From: Actinomycetota bacterium
Lineage (GTDB): Bacteria > Actinomycetota > Humimicrobiia > Humimicrobiales > Humimicrobiaceae
NCBI GenBank assembly: GCA_023488645.1
Contig: JAMDDL010000057.1
Span: 1 to 8,244, forward strand
Length of the DNA stretch: 8,244 nucleotides
Direction: 5' to 3'
Below are positions 5,511 through 8,244 of the stretch, in pieces (within the stretch, counting starts at the first letter, position 1; each line of letters opens with the position of its first letter). The position numbers were made by a program, and so were the translations under genes. The notes under the pieces were generated by a model. The model was given only the letters and a program-made list of their open reading frames with translations, did not search any database and was not told where the DNA came from.

Positions 5511-7706
5511 ATGGAAAAAAATATAAATTATATAGAGCGTATTAACAATTTATCCAGGACCAAGGCAAAACATACAGGAATAAAAATAAAGCGAAACTTA
5601 AACAAAAGAAATTCAGTCTTTAATGACTTAGCAGCATTGGATGCAGATGATAAGGGGATTATCCCTCCTCCTGAGGATTTTGAGTTTAAATTAAAACCTA
5701 ATCATCCAAGCGGGGGAGTTTTTGGTCCGGCAGCGTGTGGTTCTAATTATAGAAAGCTTCTTGAAAATCATCCTGTTTATATTGATCCAAATAGTTCGCT
5801 TGCAGGTGGTTATATGTTTAATTTGTGGGAGATGAGCAATCCTATTAAAGGTAAATTTGTATGGAATCCTGATTTTGATTTTAGTTTTCTTAGAGAAGAT
5901 CAAAAAAAGTATGGTATCCTGGACGGCATAGGTGGCCCGCAGCATTTTTATCAGGATATCAATATAGGATTTAAGTTGGGATGGAAGGGTATCCTTGATA
6001 AAATCAGATATTATAAAAAAAATAACTCTCCATCCAGTGAAGACTTTTATAAAGGCCTGGAAGATATTGTATCAGGTATTCAGAATTGGATATATCGCAA
6101 TGCAGTTGCTGCGGAAGATTATTCAAAAATCGAAGAAAATCCTGTTCTAAGAGAAAATCTGATTGAGATGGCAAGAATTAATAAGAAACTGGTTACTGAG
6201 CCTCCGGAAACTTTTCATGAAGCCGTTCAATGGTTTGCATGGTATATTATGGCCTCCCTCATGTATAACGGAAACGGGACCGGAGGTGCAATCGATGTCT
6301 TTTTAAAACCATTTTATGATAATGATAAGTTAAAAGGCACTCTTACAGATGAAGAAGCAATGTTTCACTTAGCTTGCTTGCTTATAAAGGATAATGAATA
6401 TTACCAGATAGGCGGAACTGACATAAATGGCGACGATATGACTAATCCAATTTCGTTTCTGCTGCTCGAAGCTGCTCACTTATTGAAAATACCTACGAGT
6501 ATTTATTTAAGAGTTCATGAAAAACAAGATCCGAAACTGCTGGAAAAAGCAGTTGAGATATTATTTGAAGACAGAAACGGCAGCCCGAATTTTGTAAGTG
6601 ATGAAAATTTAAATTCAGGTTTTATTAAAAATGGATATACCATCGAACTGGCAAGGCAGCGGGAGAAATGCGGGTGTCATTGGTGCAGTATACCTGGTCG
6701 TGAATTTACACAAAATGATATTGTGAAGATTAATTTTGCAGATGTATTTGATGTAGCATTAAAAGAAGTTTTCAGCTCCGGGAATGCAAACTCCAGTGTT
6801 GATGATCTATGGAATAAATTTGTTTATCATCTGAGAAGAGGAGTTGAGGTTGTTGCAAAAGGAATGGATTTTCATATCGAACATATGCATGAAGTTTTTC
6901 CGGAATTAGTTCTGGATTTATTATGTCACGGTCCTATTGAAAAAGGTATTGATGCAAGTCACGGAAGTCTTGAATTTTATAATTTGGGAATAGATGGTGC
7001 CGGGTTGGCAACAGTGGCCGACTCTTTTGCTGCAATTGAGCAAAAGGTTGAAATTGAAAAATGCTTAACCTGGCAGGAGCTGGAATCTGTTCTTCAAAAT
7101 AACTACAAGGATGCCGAGAATATAAGACTTATGCTGAAAAACATTGACAGGTATGGCAGTGGTGGAGGCAGGGCAGATGAATATGCGGTTCGCATTTCAA
7201 AAATTTTCACAGAAATAGTAAAAGAGAAACCAACCCCTAAAGGGTTTAATATGATACCGGGTATTTTCTCATGGGCGTTCAGCCCCTTAATGGGAAAATA
7301 TTTACTAGCGACTCCAAATGGAAGATTTGCAGGGGAACCTATTTCTCATGGCGCAAATCCTGACCCAGGAAGCTCAGATTCCATAACTGCTTTAGCTGTA
7401 GCTGTTGCTTCTATACAATCTGGTTATGGTAATACCTGTCCTCTGCAGTTGGATATGGATCCTCTTTTAGGTAAAGAAAAAGAGTCTCAGGAAAAATTTA
7501 TTGCTTTTATAAAAGCTTTTTTTGATCTTGGCGGGACATTGCTAAATGTCAATATCCTTGATAAGAAAAAAATATTAGATGCTAATGAAAATCCTTCAAA
7601 ATATCCCGATCTTATTGTCAGGGTTACTGGTTTCAGTGCTTATTTTGCTGGTTTATCTAAAGAATGGAGACAGCTTATTGTAAACAGAATTATAGAAGGC
7701 AGTTGA
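5511..7706 (+). CDS. Glycyl radical enzyme, PFL-like (unassigned substrate)
   Basis: This cytoplasmic radical enzyme has 731 residues, slightly short for the family (about 760-850). AAGGAG (5502-5507) lies 3 nt before ATG 5511. The PFL-type barrel shows GGPQHFYQDINIG (141-153), FHEAVQ (235-240), GGTDINGDDMTNPISFLLLEA (301-321) and the active-site loop CGCHWCSIPGREF (387-399). After these come GAGLATVADSFAAIE (496-510) and TPNGRFAGEPISHGANPDPG (601-620). The glycyl radical domain ends in RVTGFSAYF, with the radical-bearing Gly707. Cys389 aligns with the thiyl Cys of GCxE enzymes, but the Glu position is Trp391, and Cys387 and Cys392 add a CxCxxC pattern. True pyruvate formate-lyase (Cys-Cys-Val-Ser) is excluded, and so are standard GCxE dehydratases. 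Its activase follows 6 nt downstream, confirming radical dependence. Family firm; reaction unknown, plausibly on the imported sugar or a derivative. Confidence 0.9.
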   Translation: MEKNINYIERINNLSRTKAKHTGIKIKRNLNKRNSVFNDLAALDADDKGIIPPPEDFEFKLKPNHPSGGVFGPAACGSNYRKLLENHPVYIDPNSSLAGGYMFNLWEMSNPIKGKFVWNPDFDFSFLREDQKKYGILDGIGGPQHFYQDINIGFKLGWKGILDKIRYYKKNNSPSSEDFYKGLEDIVSGIQNWIYRNAVAAEDYSKIEENPVLRENLIEMARINKKLVTEPPETFHEAVQWFAWYIMASLMYNGNGTGGAIDVFLKPFYDNDKLKGTLTDEEAMFHLACLLIKDNEYYQIGGTDINGDDMTNPISFLLLEAAHLLKIPTSIYLRVHEKQDPKLLEKAVEILFEDRNGSPNFVSDENLNSGFIKNGYTIELARQREKCGCHWCSIPGREFTQNDIVKINFADVFDVALKEVFSSGNANSSVDDLWNKFVYHLRRGVEVVAKGMDFHIEHMHEVFPELVLDLLCHGPIEKGIDASHGSLEFYNLGIDGAGLATVADSFAAIEQKVEIEKCLTWQELESVLQNNYKDAENIRLMLKNIDRYGSGGGRADEYAVRISKIFTEIVKEKPTPKGFNMIPGIFSWAFSPLMGKYLLATPNGRFAGEPISHGANPDPGSSDSITALAVAVASIQSGYGNTCPLQLDMDPLLGKEKESQEKFIAFIKAFFDLGGTLLNVNILDKKKILDANENPSKYPDLIVRVTGFSAYFAGLSKEWRQLIVNRIIEGS

Positions 7707-7712
7707 TCAATA

Positions 7713-8244
7713 ATGTCGCAAGTACCAGGAAATATTTTTAGTATTCAAAGATATTGTATACATGATGGACCGGGAATACGTACAACCGTTTTTTTTAAAG
7801 GCTGTCCTTTAAGTTGTTTCTGGTGCCATAATCCTGAATCTCAGAAGTCGGAACAGGAAATACAGGTTGTAGATTTCAGATGTATAAAATGTGGTTTATG
7901 TATTAAAAATTGTCCTAATGATGCTCGCAAAATAGTTGATGATAAAATCTTAATTTTAAAAAATAAGTGTAAGCTTTGTATGAAATGTGTGTCTGTATGT
8001 ATGTCAAAAGCAACTGAAGTCGTAGGAAGAGAATATACAGTTGACGAATTAATAAAAAAAATAATTACTGATGTTCCTTTCTATAAGAGATCAAGGGGTG
8101 GGGTTACCTTTTCTGGGGGTGAACCTTTAATACAAATTGAGTTTTTATTGGAATGTTTAAAGGAATGCAAAAAAAATAATATTCATACTGCACTTGATAC
8201 TTCAGGATATGGGACATGGTCCAAATTTGAAAAAATTTTAAATT
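7713..8244 (+). CDS. Glycyl radical enzyme activase, radical SAM (3' end beyond the window)
   Basis: This opens at ATG 7713, 6 nt after the GRE stop, and continues past the right edge (177 codons seen of an expected 290-310). The N-terminus IFSIQRYCIHDGPGIRTTVFFKGC is the activase signature. Cys31, Cys35 and Cys38 (CPLSCFWC) bind the SAM-cleaving 4Fe-4S cluster. Two ferredoxin-type motifs follow: CIKCGLCIKNCP (57-68) and CKLCMKCVSVC (86-96). They mark the larger activases that partner dehydratase-like GREs, as opposed to the short PflA. RGGVTFSGGEPL (about 128-139) and DTSGYG are further radical-SAM activase segments. It would abstract hydrogen from Gly707 of the neighbouring enzyme using a 5'-deoxyadenosyl radical. 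GAAGG (7695-7699) lies 13 nt upstream, so initiation is probably coupled to the GRE. Confidence 0.93.
   Translation, partial: MSQVPGNIFSIQRYCIHDGPGIRTTVFFKGCPLSCFWCHNPESQKSEQEIQVVDFRCIKCGLCIKNCPNDARKIVDDKILILKNKCKLCMKCVSVCMSKATEVVGREYTVDELIKKIITDVPFYKRSRGGVTFSGGEPLIQIEFLLECLKECKKNNIHTALDTSGYGTWSKFEKILN

Noticed and set aside
5691..5945. Minus-strand open frame of 84 codons opposite the GRE gene
   Set aside because: It is antisense to conserved GRE barrel sequence, with no independent evidence of coding.
5511..7706. True pyruvate formate-lyase (pflB)
   Set aside because: The Cys-Cys pair of PFL is absent, the length and loop sequence differ, and the activase has two extra ferredoxin-type clusters not found in PflA.

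Overview
The window is AT-rich (about one third G+C by eye) bacterial DNA. It carries a tightly packed plus-strand gene set for uptake and anaerobic conversion of a small organic substrate, probably a sugar, polyol or derivative. The oxygen-sensitive glycyl radical enzyme (GRE) and its radical-SAM activase point to a strict or facultative anaerobe. The lipoprotein signal on the binding protein, the AT-rich codons and the strong AGGAGG-type ribosome sites fit a Clostridia-like or Atribacterota-like lineage, but that placement is a guess and nothing here fixes the taxon.

Layout: 1-127 is an exact reverse complement of 273-399, so the left edge is an inverted duplication, probably an assembly or amplification chimera at a contig end. 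128-406 is the C-terminal part of a LacI-family repressor whose DNA-binding half is lost at that junction. 407-884 is a long regulatory region. It holds two identical 14-bp LacI/cre-type operators 106 bp apart, candidate promoters, a four-codon leader ORF with a strong ribosome site, and an 11-bp inverted repeat. 885-2252 encodes a lipoprotein sugar-binding protein. 2287-3228 and 3221-4075 encode the two MalF/MalG-type permeases, overlapping by 8 nt. No transport ATPase gene is present. 4255-5403 encodes a URO-D-fold protein of the cobalamin/thiol methyltransferase type. 5511-7706 encodes a 731-residue GRE. From 7713 off the right edge runs its activating enzyme, with two extra ferredoxin-type cluster motifs.

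Reading them together (inference): the repressor senses a substrate or product and releases the operators, the ABC importer brings the substrate in, and the activase installs the glycyl radical on Gly707 of the GRE, which performs a radical bond cleavage or elimination. The URO-D-like protein may handle a methyl group or another step. The most interesting point is that the GRE has a Cys-Gly-Cys-His-Trp-Cys loop where the well-studied GRE dehydratases and C-S lyases carry Gly-Cys-x-Glu. Its chemistry may therefore differ from theirs, and I cannot name its substrate. Other oddities are a perfect 15-bp-arm hairpin at the start of the first permease gene and a perfect 18-bp palindrome inside it.
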